NCBI GenBank assembly: GCA_903837605.1
Contig: CAILVF010000037.1
Location: 1-64,000 of the forward strand
Direction: 5' to 3'
Length of the DNA: 64,000 nucleotides
Source: an uncultured Bacteroidales bacterium
GTDB taxonomy: Bacteria; Bacteroidota; Bacteroidia; Bacteroidales; FEN-979
A program made the translations under genes and the position numbers. Each line of letters opens with the position of its first letter. Position 1 is the first letter of the stretch. Positions 50,456 to 59,591 of the stretch are shown piece by piece. The notes under the pieces were generated by a model. The model searched no databases and had not been told where the DNA came from. It worked only from the letters and a program-made list of their open reading frames with translations.

Positions 50456-53365
50456 ATGAAAAAACCTTACTATTTGTTATTGTTGTTTGGTGTGCTCTTC
50501 CAGCAATTGGTAGCGCAAGACCTCCCGGTAAGCGGAAAGATCGTTCTTGCGGACGATAATTCGCCTCTTCCGGGAGTGACTGTTCTGATCAAGGGGAGCG
50601 CACAGGGAACCACCTCCGATATAAAGGGCAAATATTCACTTACAGTGCCCGCAAAAGGAGTGCTGGTCTTTTCCTACATCGGGATGCAGGCCCAGGAAAT
50701 TCCGGTGAACGGCCGGCAGGTAATTAATGTAAAAATGAGCAACCAGGACATCCCTCTTGGCGAGGTTGTTGTTGTGGGTTACAGTACAAGCAGTAAAAAA
50801 CTGTTATCGGGCTCCATTGCTCTGGTGAATGAAGATGAAATCAAAAATATCCCGATCCGTACAATAGATGGGGTTCTCACCGGGCAGACACCGGGTCTAA
50901 CGGTCACCTCACAATCAGGAACTCCCGGGGGCCAGAATATGATCAAACTCAGGGGGGGCAGTTCCATCAATGCCAGCAACACACCTTTGATGGTTATAGA
51001 CGGAATCCCGGCAATTGTAGGAGAATATTCGCAGATTGGAATGAGCGGGCAGGAGCTTAATTCCATGAGTGACATCAACCCTAACGATATCGAATCAATG
51101 ACCATCCTAAAAGACGCATCGGCTACTGCAATGTACGGCGCCCGCGCTTCCAACGGGGTTATCCTGATAACAACAAAGAAAGGAGCCCGAGGGAAAACTG
51201 ACGTAACATTGAACATGAGTTACGGATGGCAAAGACTGCCCAAAGAAAGGATCATGCCGATGATGAATGCCGATCAGTGGAATGCATACAAAGGTACCAG
51301 TGTACAGGGCATCAACACTGACTGGATGAGCGAGATCCTCCAGGTGGCACCAACAGCAAATACCGAACTTTCGGTCAGCAGCGGCAACGATAAGTTCAGG
51401 CTGTTCATCTCTGGAAACTATTATGACCAGACCGGTGTTGTCAAAGGTACTTCTTATCAAAGGTACAGCGGTCGTATTAACGCCGATTATAAGATACTGC
51501 CGAACCTGACCGTTGGCGGAGGCGTTGGGATTACCTATTCGAAGAACGCCAGGGTGGAAGGTGATGCAACACTTTACGGCCCCCTGCCCAATGCCATGTC
51601 AATACCGGCAATCTACCCGGTTTACAATGCCAACGGCAGTTATAACGAGGACGGCCCTTATGCAAACCCCGTTGCCATTTATCAGAATTCTGTTAATATG
51701 GCTTATACGAACCGCACCGGCGGCAATGCATACGTTGAATACAAATTCCTCCAGGGTTTTACCTTCACTTCCAAATTCGGGATCGATATTTACAATCTCA
51801 GGGAGCACAGCTTTGATCCCACCAATACACGCCAGGGAGCCAAGTATAATGGCCTGGGTATTGAAGGAACCAATTATGCAAGCAACCTTACTACCAATAA
51901 TGTGCTCCAGTATATTAAAGCTATTAAGGATGTACACAATATTGACGCACTCATTGGTTACAGTTATGAAAAATATGCTAACCGTACGACTTATATCGAA
52001 GGTATTGACTTCCCTAATGACAATCTCCAGTACATGACTTCGGCAGGTACCATACGTGCCGCTTCTGCAACAGCGCTCGACAGGGTTCTCAATTCCTTCT
52101 TCGGTCAATTCAAGTACAATTACAAGTACAAATACATCTTTACCCTGACTGCAAGAGCCGATGGTTCTTCAAAGTTCGGGGCCAATAACCATTACGGTTA
52201 TTTCCCGGCAGGCTCCTTTGCCTGGCGCATTAACGAAGAACCTTTTATGAAAAAGGTAAAATGGATCAACGAGCTTAAGCTTAGGGCCAGCTATGGTCTC
52301 ACCGGCAATGACGGAATCGGTGATTTCGCTTCCCTGGGACTCTACAGCGGGGGATATAATTATGGAGGAAGTTCGGGTATTGCACCTACTCAGCTTCCAA
52401 ATCCTGACCTGAAATGGGAAACCACGGCACAAACCGGGCTGGGGCTGGATTTTTCGATATTAAAAAACAGGATCTCCTTTAATTTTGACGTTTATTACAA
52501 TCATACCAAAGACCTCCTTCTTCAGAGACCTATCCCCACATCATCGGGATACTCGACGATATCATCCAATATTGGCCAACTCCAGAATAAAGGTATTGAA
52601 TTTGTGCTCAACACAGTTAACATCGATAAAGCATTTACATGGACTTCCTCCCTGAATTTTGCGGCCAACCGCAATAAAGTGCTAAGCCTATATAATGATC
52701 AGCCGATTGACGACATGGGCCGTGGAGGTAACCGCGTTGAAGTGGGACAGCCTATTGGTATTTTTTATGGCTATAACTGCCTCGGTGTTGACCCCACAAC
52801 AGGGAACCTGGTATATGAGGATATCAACCACGATGGTATTATCACATCAGCCGACCGCACCAAGATCGGTGACCCGAACCCGAAATTCACCGCCGGATTT
52901 ACCAATACTTTTAGCTATAAAGGCTTTGAGCTCTCAATTTTTCTCCAGACTGTTTATGGGAATAACATATTCGATGCTACTTTGATATATCTTGAGTCGG
53001 GGAACGGAGTTGACAACCAGACAACGAGGATGATCGACAGGTGGAAAAAACCGGGCGATATAACCCAATTCCCCAAAGCCGGTGATTCCTATAAGTCATC
53101 GAGGTTTATCGAAGACGGTTCTTTCCTCAGGATCAAGAATATTACCCTGAGTTATACCTTTAAAAAGAACTGGGTAAAACATGTAGGAATGAAGTCTGCA
53201 AAACTATACGCCACTATCCAGAATCTTTTCACCTTCACAAATTATTTCGGGATGGACCCCGAAGTGAATTATTACGGAGGTTCCAGCAATATCATCATCG
53301 GGACCGACTTCTTTACTTACCCGCAATCGCGCACCGTGTTGGTTGGTTGTAACTTTGTCTTTTAA
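50456..53365 (+). CDS. susC: SusC/RagA-like TonB-linked outer membrane transporter
   Basis: 969 residues. After the signal peptide (LLLLFGVLFQQLVAQ) come the CarboxypepD-regulatory-like domain (SGKIVLADDNSPLPGVTV, residues 26-100), a TonB-box region VVVVGYSTSSKK, and a plug domain with TPLMVIDGIPA and the motif SATAMYGARASNGVILITTKKG. A 22-strand barrel ends VLVGCNFVF. SusC proteins import oligomers through the outer membrane with SusD. The neighbours predict a peptide rather than a glycan substrate: short beta-Asp-Arg oligomers or dipeptides. Confidence 0.95.
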   Translation: MKKPYYLLLLFGVLFQQLVAQDLPVSGKIVLADDNSPLPGVTVLIKGSAQGTTSDIKGKYSLTVPAKGVLVFSYIGMQAQEIPVNGRQVINVKMSNQDIPLGEVVVVGYSTSSKKLLSGSIALVNEDEIKNIPIRTIDGVLTGQTPGLTVTSQSGTPGGQNMIKLRGGSSINASNTPLMVIDGIPAIVGEYSQIGMSGQELNSMSDINPNDIESMTILKDASATAMYGARASNGVILITTKKGARGKTDVTLNMSYGWQRLPKERIMPMMNADQWNAYKGTSVQGINTDWMSEILQVAPTANTELSVSSGNDKFRLFISGNYYDQTGVVKGTSYQRYSGRINADYKILPNLTVGGGVGITYSKNARVEGDATLYGPLPNAMSIPAIYPVYNANGSYNEDGPYANPVAIYQNSVNMAYTNRTGGNAYVEYKFLQGFTFTSKFGIDIYNLREHSFDPTNTRQGAKYNGLGIEGTNYASNLTTNNVLQYIKAIKDVHNIDALIGYSYEKYANRTTYIEGIDFPNDNLQYMTSAGTIRAASATALDRVLNSFFGQFKYNYKYKYIFTLTARADGSSKFGANNHYGYFPAGSFAWRINEEPFMKKVKWINELKLRASYGLTGNDGIGDFASLGLYSGGYNYGGSSGIAPTQLPNPDLKWETTAQTGLGLDFSILKNRISFNFDVYYNHTKDLLLQRPIPTSSGYSTISSNIGQLQNKGIEFVLNTVNIDKAFTWTSSLNFAANRNKVLSLYNDQPIDDMGRGGNRVEVGQPIGIFYGYNCLGVDPTTGNLVYEDINHDGIITSADRTKIGDPNPKFTAGFTNTFSYKGFELSIFLQTVYGNNIFDATLIYLESGNGVDNQTTRMIDRWKKPGDITQFPKAGDSYKSSRFIEDGSFLRIKNITLSYTFKKNWVKHVGMKSAKLYATIQNLFTFTNYFGMDPEVNYYGGSSNIIIGTDFFTYPQSRTVLVGCNFVF

Positions 53366-53383
53366 CCTCTAATCCAGAAAAAA

Positions 53384-54718
53384 ATGAAAAAATTAATAAT
53401 CATATTGATCCTTTTCTCCCTTGCCATGGTATCCTGCAGCAAAATGCTGGATGTTCAGCCTACCGACTCCATCTCGGCAAGCCAGGCCATCAAGGACAAA
53501 TCAGGAGTGGAAAACGCTATCACAGGATCCTATAACGCCCTGCATTCAACGAGTATTTACGGACGCTACCAGGTCATTGTTGAAGACCTTGCTGCGGACA
53601 ACCTTGTTTGGACCGGGACAACCCAGGATTATTCACAGATCGCTAATCATACGATTGCTGCCGACAACGGCATTATAGACGGAATATGGTCGGCAAATTA
53701 CGATTGTATTAACAGGGTTAATAATGTTTTATCGCGTATTCCCGATATTGACATGAATTCGGCCGACAAGAACCTGTATACAGGGGATGGCCTGTTTATG
53801 CGCGCCTTATGTCATTTCAACCTGCTGTGCTTTTTTGGCGGGATCCCCATCAAGACCCAGCCTACCCTCGACCTCAGCAGTATCAACCAGGCGCGCAACA
53901 CGGTGCCCCAGGTCTATGATCAGATCATTGCCGACCTTTTACAGGCTGAACAACTTTTACCAGCGACCAGGACATTGGGTTATGCCAGCTCTTTCAGTGC
54001 AACAGCCCTGCTCGCCCGGGTCTATCTGACCAGGTTCCAGCAAACCAATGACCCTAACATTGCTGCCCTTGCCATTCAAAAGGCAGATAAAGTGATCAGT
54101 AGTAGCACGTATTCGCTTTCGCCCGATTATGCCGGCCTGTTCAATGGAAATGCCACTGAATCCATTTTCGAAATTGTGTCGGATGTTCAAAACCGGACCC
54201 TGCTGGCCCAGTATTTCTTTCCCAGGAGCCTTCTTGGCCGCTATGAGGTATCACCTCCTTCAAACTTTGTTCAAAGTTTTTTACTGACCGATACGACGAG
54301 GTTCGTCTCATCCATTGCGTTTGATACTACCAATTTGCCGTATGGATTCAAATACAAAGATATCACTGCAGGAACCGACCGCGTATATGTCCTCCGCCTC
54401 GCCGAGATGTACCTGATACGTGCTGAAGCCCGTGCCTATTCAAACGGGAACATTGAAAATATCAGGAACGACGTTAACATCATACGTGCCCGCGCAGGCC
54501 TGGCTCCCACAACATCCACCGATTATAACGAACTCAAACTGGTTATAGAGAATGAGCGCCGGCATGAATTTGCTTTTGAGAGCCAAAGATGGTCTGACCT
54601 TGTTAGAACAAAAAGAGCAACCATCATACTCGGGATCAGTGAAAACTACACCCTGTTCCCGATACCGCTCAGCGAGCTGCAAACCAATACGCTGATGACC
54701 CAGAATCCCGGTTATTGA
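53384..54718 (+). CDS. susD: SusD/RagB-like surface lipoprotein
   Basis: 444 residues. The lipoprotein signal (IIILILFSLAMVSC, Cys18) is followed by the SusD fold of TPR helices: SGVENAITGSYNALHSTSIYG, the LRLAEMYLIRAEARA stretch near residue 330, and the C-terminal ERRHEFAFESQRWSDLVR and FPIPLSELQTN. It caps the SusC barrel and binds the substrate outside the cell. Eighteen bp separate it from susC. Confidence 0.95.
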   Translation: MKKLIIILILFSLAMVSCSKMLDVQPTDSISASQAIKDKSGVENAITGSYNALHSTSIYGRYQVIVEDLAADNLVWTGTTQDYSQIANHTIAADNGIIDGIWSANYDCINRVNNVLSRIPDIDMNSADKNLYTGDGLFMRALCHFNLLCFFGGIPIKTQPTLDLSSINQARNTVPQVYDQIIADLLQAEQLLPATRTLGYASSFSATALLARVYLTRFQQTNDPNIAALAIQKADKVISSSTYSLSPDYAGLFNGNATESIFEIVSDVQNRTLLAQYFFPRSLLGRYEVSPPSNFVQSFLLTDTTRFVSSIAFDTTNLPYGFKYKDITAGTDRVYVLRLAEMYLIRAEARAYSNGNIENIRNDVNIIRARAGLAPTTSTDYNELKLVIENERRHEFAFESQRWSDLVRTKRATIILGISENYTLFPIPLSELQTNTLMTQNPGY

Positions 54719-54748
54719 TTATTTTCTAAACTGTAAAAGTAGAACCAT

Positions 54749-55948
54749 ATGAAAAGAAATATTTTATATCTCATTTATTTCCTGTCCTTAATAACGCTGG
54801 CGGCAGGATGCAAAAGCAAGGACATGGGGACTCCTCTTGCAAGTACCCAGGCGAACTTCAGTTATGTCCTGAATAACCAGGGATATGCCCCATGCCAGGT
54901 AACCTTCACCAATTTATCACTAAGCGCTGTGGGTTATTCCTGGGATTTCGGAAACGGCGAAACTTCAACGGAAGCAAATCCTACGACCAGTTATGCGACC
55001 CCGGGTTTGTATACTGTCAAACTGACCTGTACCCCGGCAAATACGGTTTATTACAATCAATCGGTCAAAACTCTGGTTGTTAATGTAAAAGATCCTCTTG
55101 CCGGACTTACCCAGGTATTTTATTTTACAAGCCGGGGAACACCCGGAAACGGGCATATGGTCATTATGGACGATGCTCCGCCGGTAATCCAGGATTTTAC
55201 CCCGGCCGACATGACAAGGCCCTATGGAATAGCAGTTGACACGGCCCACAAGAAAGTGTATATAACCGATTATTCAATGCAGGCTATTTATATGGTTAAT
55301 GCCGATGGAACCGAGCCCAGGAAGATACTGGATGCCGGTGTGCCCGGGCAGGAACTTGTGGGTGATGCTGAAGCGATCTTCGTCCTGGGAGATAAGATCT
55401 ACTGGGGCCGCACCGGCGGGATCTACAGGGCAAACCTGGACGGCAGCAATCCTGAACCATTCATTAATACTGGAGGCAATCCGCCCGAATACCCTATCGA
55501 TATGCAATATGACCCGGCAACAAACAAGATTTACCTCGTCAATGATAAAACAGATTACAGCGGCGGTTACTGGTCGGTGAATATGGACGGGACCGGACTG
55601 ACTGAAATCATTCCTGCTATCGACGGTACTGCGATTGAGGTCGATTTCAGGAACGGGAAAACCTATATGGCACTGTATGCCGCAGCCGGCACCGTGGCTA
55701 CTGAGAACGGAATCTACATGTGCAATATCGACGGCACCAACATTGCCAAGATCGGTGATTACGGCACTAAAGCCACCTGGGGTGTTACTCTCGATACCAA
55801 GAATAACAAGATCTTCTGGGGTGTTAAAAACTCAAACTCTGACCCTGACGGGAAGATCATAAGGGCCAACCTGGATGGGTCCAACCCTGAAGACTGGATT
55901 ACCGGGGTTAGTCCGCATGCTATGACGATAGTGCAGATCAAACTGTAA
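54749..55948 (+). CDS. PKD-domain and beta-propeller surface lipoprotein
   Basis: 399 residues. A lipoprotein signal (LSLITLAAGC, Cys21) precedes a PKD domain (residues about 35-110: VTFTNLSLSAVGYSWDFGNG). Six or so YWTD/LDL-receptor-B-like propeller blades follow (KVYITDYSMQAIYMVNADG, KIYWGRTGGIYRANLDGS, KIFWGVKN). It occupies the SusE/SusF place in a PUL, so it probably binds polymer at the surface. It is the last gene before a strong terminator. Confidence 0.8.
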   Translation: MKRNILYLIYFLSLITLAAGCKSKDMGTPLASTQANFSYVLNNQGYAPCQVTFTNLSLSAVGYSWDFGNGETSTEANPTTSYATPGLYTVKLTCTPANTVYYNQSVKTLVVNVKDPLAGLTQVFYFTSRGTPGNGHMVIMDDAPPVIQDFTPADMTRPYGIAVDTAHKKVYITDYSMQAIYMVNADGTEPRKILDAGVPGQELVGDAEAIFVLGDKIYWGRTGGIYRANLDGSNPEPFINTGGNPPEYPIDMQYDPATNKIYLVNDKTDYSGGYWSVNMDGTGLTEIIPAIDGTAIEVDFRNGKTYMALYAAAGTVATENGIYMCNIDGTNIAKIGDYGTKATWGVTLDTKNNKIFWGVKNSNSDPDGKIIRANLDGSNPEDWITGVSPHAMTIVQIKL

Positions 55949-55953
55949 GGCAT

Positions 55954-55984
55954 AAAAAAACCGGGGAATATCCCCGGTTTTTTT
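55954..55984 (+). terminator. Strong terminator of the cyanophycinase-susCD operon
   Basis: Inverted repeat with arms 55954-55966 and 55972-55984 (ACCGGGG/CCCCGGT core plus A7/T7), 5-base loop. It also works on the minus strand for the T9SS protein gene. Confidence 0.9.
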
Positions 55985-56008
55985 ATTAAATTGATAATGT
56001 TAAGCTGA

Positions 56009-57109
56009 TTATTTGTTCAGGAACATTTTATTGGTTTTGACCTGGTCACCGCACCTGAGAGTGTAATAATACACCCCGCTGGGGAGATCGTTTGCATTGT
56101 ATTGAATGCTGTGTGAACCTTTTGTTTGCATTGAGTTTACCAAAGTTGCCACTTCGGTGCCAATGGTATTATAAACCTTCAGGCTGACAAACCCGTCGGC
56201 AGGCAATTGATATTTGATAGTTGTGGAATTTTTAAAGGGATTTGGGGAATTCTGCCCAAGGGTAAATCCGTTTGTTGAAGGATCAACATTCTGAATCCCA
56301 ACGATGAATGTCTGATACTTGACTTCGGCTTCGGCAATATTTGCTAACATTGCCTGTTCGTTAGCTCCAAGAGCCATTGCATAGTACACATTATATGTTG
56401 CACCGGGTGATACTGTAACGGCAGCCTGTGAAGTTATGGTAACCGGGCCGTCAGCGGTTGGAGAAGGATATACTGGTTGAAGTGATCCCTCATTCATCCA
56501 TGTCCAGTAATCTGCATCTACTTCATACCCACTGTACCATTCGAAAGAATAGAGGGACGACAAGGATGCCGACAGGAGTTTCATTCCCATATTTTCTACG
56601 GCACCCCTGTGAAAGCGTATTACCCCTGCAGTGCTGTTGTATGTAACAGTGTCATAGCCATAGGTATCGTCCAGGGAAGGGATGATGTCAAGGCCCGTTA
56701 AGGGTGTCATTGTACTGGCTTCATTGTTTTTAATATTATATTTGACTATTGCGTAACCCTTGTTTGTCCATCCATAAATGTTTTCTTTTACGATTACATC
56801 GGGGGGTAACGATGAATACGTGTTGTCAATGGAGACATAGATCTCAAAATCGCTCATTAATGGATTTGTGACCAGGGTCGCCGGGTCCAGGCCGTTTGCA
56901 TCATTTGAATAGTCAAAGACAGCTGTTGCAGAAGTTCCGACCAGAATCGAAGCACGTTCAAGTTGTTTAACACCACCAGTTGTTGCAAGCCTGACTCGGC
57001 CATAATCGCTTACATCAACCTTTAACGCACCCGTGTTAAATGTTGCCTGTGAATAGCTTTCTGTAATGCAAAGCGCCATTACAGCAAGAGATAGTAAAAT
57101 TTTTTTCAT
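56009..57109 (-). CDS. T9SS type A sorting domain-containing secreted protein
   Basis: 366 residues. Signal peptide ends near TESYSQ. The body (residues about 22-285) is beta-rich with no recognised catalytic motif; GRVRLATTGGVKQLERAS is at its N-terminus. The C-terminal domain FTLGQNSPNPFKNSTTIKYQ ... GVYYYTLRCGDQVKTNKMF (shown in part) is a textbook type A sorting domain, so the protein leaves the cell by T9SS. Function unknown; it lies beside the peptide locus but is on the other strand. Confidence 0.88.
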   Translation of the reverse strand: MKKILLSLAVMALCITESYSQATFNTGALKVDVSDYGRVRLATTGGVKQLERASILVGTSATAVFDYSNDANGLDPATLVTNPLMSDFEIYVSIDNTYSSLPPDVIVKENIYGWTNKGYAIVKYNIKNNEASTMTPLTGLDIIPSLDDTYGYDTVTYNSTAGVIRFHRGAVENMGMKLLSASLSSLYSFEWYSGYEVDADYWTWMNEGSLQPVYPSPTADGPVTITSQAAVTVSPGATYNVYYAMALGANEQAMLANIAEAEVKYQTFIVGIQNVDPSTNGFTLGQNSPNPFKNSTTIKYQLPADGFVSLKVYNTIGTEVATLVNSMQTKGSHSIQYNANDLPSGVYYYTLRCGDQVKTNKMFLNK

Positions 57110-57248
57110 ACTTTTTAAGGTTTAGGTTTGACTTCCGATTATTCAAAGATAATAAACATTTATTTCAAATGATCTTTTATTTGAAGTAATTTTTCCTTGA
57201 ATACAACATAGTTTTTCCATGACATTAATATTGTGTTTCTCATTCCTT
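57110..57248. other. Gap upstream of the T9SS gene
   Basis: AT-rich promoter region for the minus-strand gene. It contains a small inverted repeat, TTCAAAT/ATTTGAA, around 57165-57185. Nothing else is recognised. Confidence 0.4.
57144..57151 (-). promoter_or_regulatory. -7 element of the T9SS protein gene
   Basis: On the minus strand the octamer is TATCTTTG, a perfect TAnnTTTG, 35 bp upstream of the ATG. Confidence 0.55.
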
Positions 57249-57517
57249 CAAACGGCCGTCCTCGCATTCCAGCCGGGTGATGGCTTGTTTACCAATATTT
57301 CCCCACAAGTGGTGTAACCATGGGAGTCCCGGCTATTGGAAAGATCCCGTATGATAAATGGGTAAGGTTGATGATCCCGTTATCGGTTATCTTTCTGATC
57401 CCTGGATGCCTGTTATTAATACCACCGGTGCTTTTCTTTTCATATCATCAGGAAGCTGTCGCTTGTCCCATCGTCAGGATATTATTACTCAAACATAGTC
57501 AGATATGTTACTTATAA
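57249..57517 (+). pseudogene. Remnant of a YfcC/ArcD-like transporter C-terminus
   Basis: The first frame reads QTAVLAFQPGDGLFTN (57249-57296) and the next, from about 57302, reads PTSGVTMGVPAIGKIPYDKW and on to the stop at 57517. Joined, these give the C-terminal signature of YfcC-family (COG1288) transporters, which include arginine/ornithine and other basic amino-acid antiporters: QTAVLAFQ..DG.FTN, then PTSGV, then a hydrophobic helix (LMIPLSVIFLIPGCLLLI). One frameshift near 57297-57303 and loss of the whole N-terminal part make it a dead fragment. It lies just outside the cyanophycin-type locus. Confidence 0.75.
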
Positions 57518-57559
57518 TATATTTAAAAAATTGACTATGAGCCTGTTGTGATTGTTTGT

Positions 57560-57590
57560 CTTGGTTGTTTATAATAAAATTGTATTTTTG
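57560..57590 (+). promoter_or_regulatory. Promoter of the etfBA-acyl-CoA dehydrogenase operon
   Basis: CTTG at 57560-57563 and TATTTTTG at 57583-57590, spacer 19 bp; the first ATG follows at 57656. Confidence 0.6.
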
Positions 57591-57655
57591 CGCCCCTGAT
57601 CTTATGTCAGAAAACAGAATATAAGCGTACCCAATTGTAACCTGGTTTATTATTT

Positions 57656-58528
57656 ATGAGATTCAGAATAATAGTTCTTGCGAAACAGGTGCCTGATACC
57701 AGGAATGTTGGCAAGGATGCAATGAAAGCCGATGGCACAGTTAACCGGGCAGCCCTGCCTGCCATTTTCAATCCCGAGGATCTTCATGCGCTGGAGCAGG
57801 CCCTGAGCATTAAGGATAAGATTCCCTATGCTGAAGTGATTCTTCTTACAATGGGACCCACCCGGGCTGCTGAGATCATTCGCGAAGCCATGTATCGTGG
57901 CGCTGATAGGGGATTCCTGATCACCGACCGCAAGTTTGCCGGATCCGACACCCTGGCTACTTCATATGCATTATCCCTTGCGGTGAAGAAATTAACACCT
58001 TACCACCTGGTTATTTCAGGTCGTCAGGCGATCGATGGAGATACCGCGCAAGTTGGTCCGCAGACCGCCGAAAAACTCGGCATTCCCCAGATAACCTATG
58101 CGGAGGAGATACTATCACTCGATGCAAAGAAGATCATCGTCAAGCGCAGGCTTGAAAGGGGTGTGGAAGTGGTGAACTCGACACTGCCGGCTCTCATCAC
58201 GGTGCACAGTTCAGCGCCTCCCTGCCGCCAGCGTATCGGCAAACTGCTGATGAAATATAAGCATGCCCGCACCTTGACCGAGCTTCAGAATGAAACAAAG
58301 GACTACACGGAACTCTATAATGAAAGACCTTACCTGCTCATAGAGGAATGGTCGGCCGAAGACCTGAAAGCCGATTCTCAAAGCCTCGGGCTGTCGGGCT
58401 CGCCAACAAAGGTGAAAAAAATCGAAAATGTGGTATTCCAGCACAAGGAATCGAAGGTCCTCAGCAATTCAGACAAGGATATCGAGAAACTGATGCAAAC
58501 GCTCATCAGCAGCCACATCATAGGGTAG
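57656..58528 (+). CDS. etfB: Electron transfer flavoprotein subunit beta
   Basis: 290 residues. The N-terminal IIVLAKQVPDTRNVGKDAM and the AMP-binding region SGRQAIDGDTAQVGPQTAEKL are typical of EtfB/FixA. With EtfA it carries electrons from the acyl-CoA dehydrogenase to the quinone pool or a ferredoxin. A C-terminal extension past residue 230 (WSAEDLKADSQSLGLSGSPTKV) is the usual recognition-loop region. First gene of the operon. Confidence 0.93.
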   Translation: MRFRIIVLAKQVPDTRNVGKDAMKADGTVNRAALPAIFNPEDLHALEQALSIKDKIPYAEVILLTMGPTRAAEIIREAMYRGADRGFLITDRKFAGSDTLATSYALSLAVKKLTPYHLVISGRQAIDGDTAQVGPQTAEKLGIPQITYAEEILSLDAKKIIVKRRLERGVEVVNSTLPALITVHSSAPPCRQRIGKLLMKYKHARTLTELQNETKDYTELYNERPYLLIEEWSAEDLKADSQSLGLSGSPTKVKKIENVVFQHKESKVLSNSDKDIEKLMQTLISSHIIG

Positions 58529-58560
58529 TAAAAAAGATTAATTCAGAAAACCAGGATACT

Positions 58561-59583
58561 GTGAACAGTATATTTGTTTATTGCGAAGTAACCGAAGAAC
58601 GGTCTATTGCCGATGTAAGCCTTGAGCTGCTGTCGAAGGGCAGAAAACTGGCCGACACCCTGAAAGTTAAACTCGAGGCGGTTGTCATCGGGCACAAGGT
58701 GATAAAACCAGACGCCCTGTTGTACCCGTTTGGCGTTGATGTGATCCATTATGCCGATGATGAAAAGTTGTTCCCGTACACCACGCTTCCACACACTAGC
58801 GTAATCATTGAACTCTTTAAAAAAGAGCAGCCTGAGATCGTGCTTTTCGGAGCTACAAGCATTGGCCGCGACCTCGCTCCAAGGGTGGCATCGGCACTCC
58901 GTTGCGGCCTGACGGCCGACTGCACCAGCCTTGAAATCGGCGACCATTTCGAAAATAAAACCCAGACCGAATACAGGAACCTGCTTTACCAGATCAGGCC
59001 TGCCTTTGGAGGAAACATCATTGCCACTATTATAAACCCTGAAACAAGGCCGCAGATGGCCACCGTTCGCGAGGGTGTGATGAAGAAAGAGGTTTACTCT
59101 GTGAAGTATAAGGGGAAACTCAATAAGATAGATGCCAGGAGCATACTTAAGGATGAGGACTTCGCCGTGACCATCATCGAGCGCCACCTTGAAAAGAGCA
59201 GGATTGATATCAAAAATGCACAGGTGGTTATAGCCGGGGGTTACGGAGTAGGGTCGAAGGAGAATTTTCAGCTTCTTTTCGACCTGGCCGAAGTACTGGG
59301 TGCACAGGTGGGCGCATCGCGAGCAGCCGTGGATGCCGGGTTTGTAGAACACGAGCGCCAGGTAGGGCAGACGGGGGTCACTGTGAGGCCGAAACTTTAT
59401 ATTGCCTGCGGTATTTCTGGAGCTGTACAGCACCGCGCAGGTATGGACCAGTCGGCCCAGATCATTTCGATCAATACCGACATCAACGCTCCGATCAACC
59501 AGATTGCCGACTACAATATCACGGGTAGCGTGGCCGATGTGATTCCAAAAATGATCAAGTATTACAAAAAAAATTCGAAGTAA
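58561..59583 (+). CDS. etfA: Electron transfer flavoprotein subunit alpha
   Basis: 340 residues from the GTG at 58561, 32 bp after etfB; a longer frame would overlap etfB by nearly 180 bp, which is unlikely. The N-terminal domain NSIFVYCEVTEERSI and the FAD-binding C-terminal motifs GYGVGSKENF, ALGASRAAVDAGF-like VGASRAAVDAGFV and ISGAVQHRAGM are clear. It binds the FAD that accepts electrons. Confidence 0.93.
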   Translation: MNSIFVYCEVTEERSIADVSLELLSKGRKLADTLKVKLEAVVIGHKVIKPDALLYPFGVDVIHYADDEKLFPYTTLPHTSVIIELFKKEQPEIVLFGATSIGRDLAPRVASALRCGLTADCTSLEIGDHFENKTQTEYRNLLYQIRPAFGGNIIATIINPETRPQMATVREGVMKKEVYSVKYKGKLNKIDARSILKDEDFAVTIIERHLEKSRIDIKNAQVVIAGGYGVGSKENFQLLFDLAEVLGAQVGASRAAVDAGFVEHERQVGQTGVTVRPKLYIACGISGAVQHRAGMDQSAQIISINTDINAPINQIADYNITGSVADVIPKMIKYYKKNSK

Positions 59584-59591
59584 AAAACGTC

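Noticed and set aside
41586..57109. Genomic island or mobile element boundaries around the peptide locus
   Set aside because: No integrase, transposase, tRNA end or direct repeat flanks were seen; codon use looks like that of the neighbours by eye.
58543..59433. Minus-strand reading frame (296 codons) opposite etfA
   Set aside because: The plus strand encodes EtfA with all motifs; the antisense protein has no domain.
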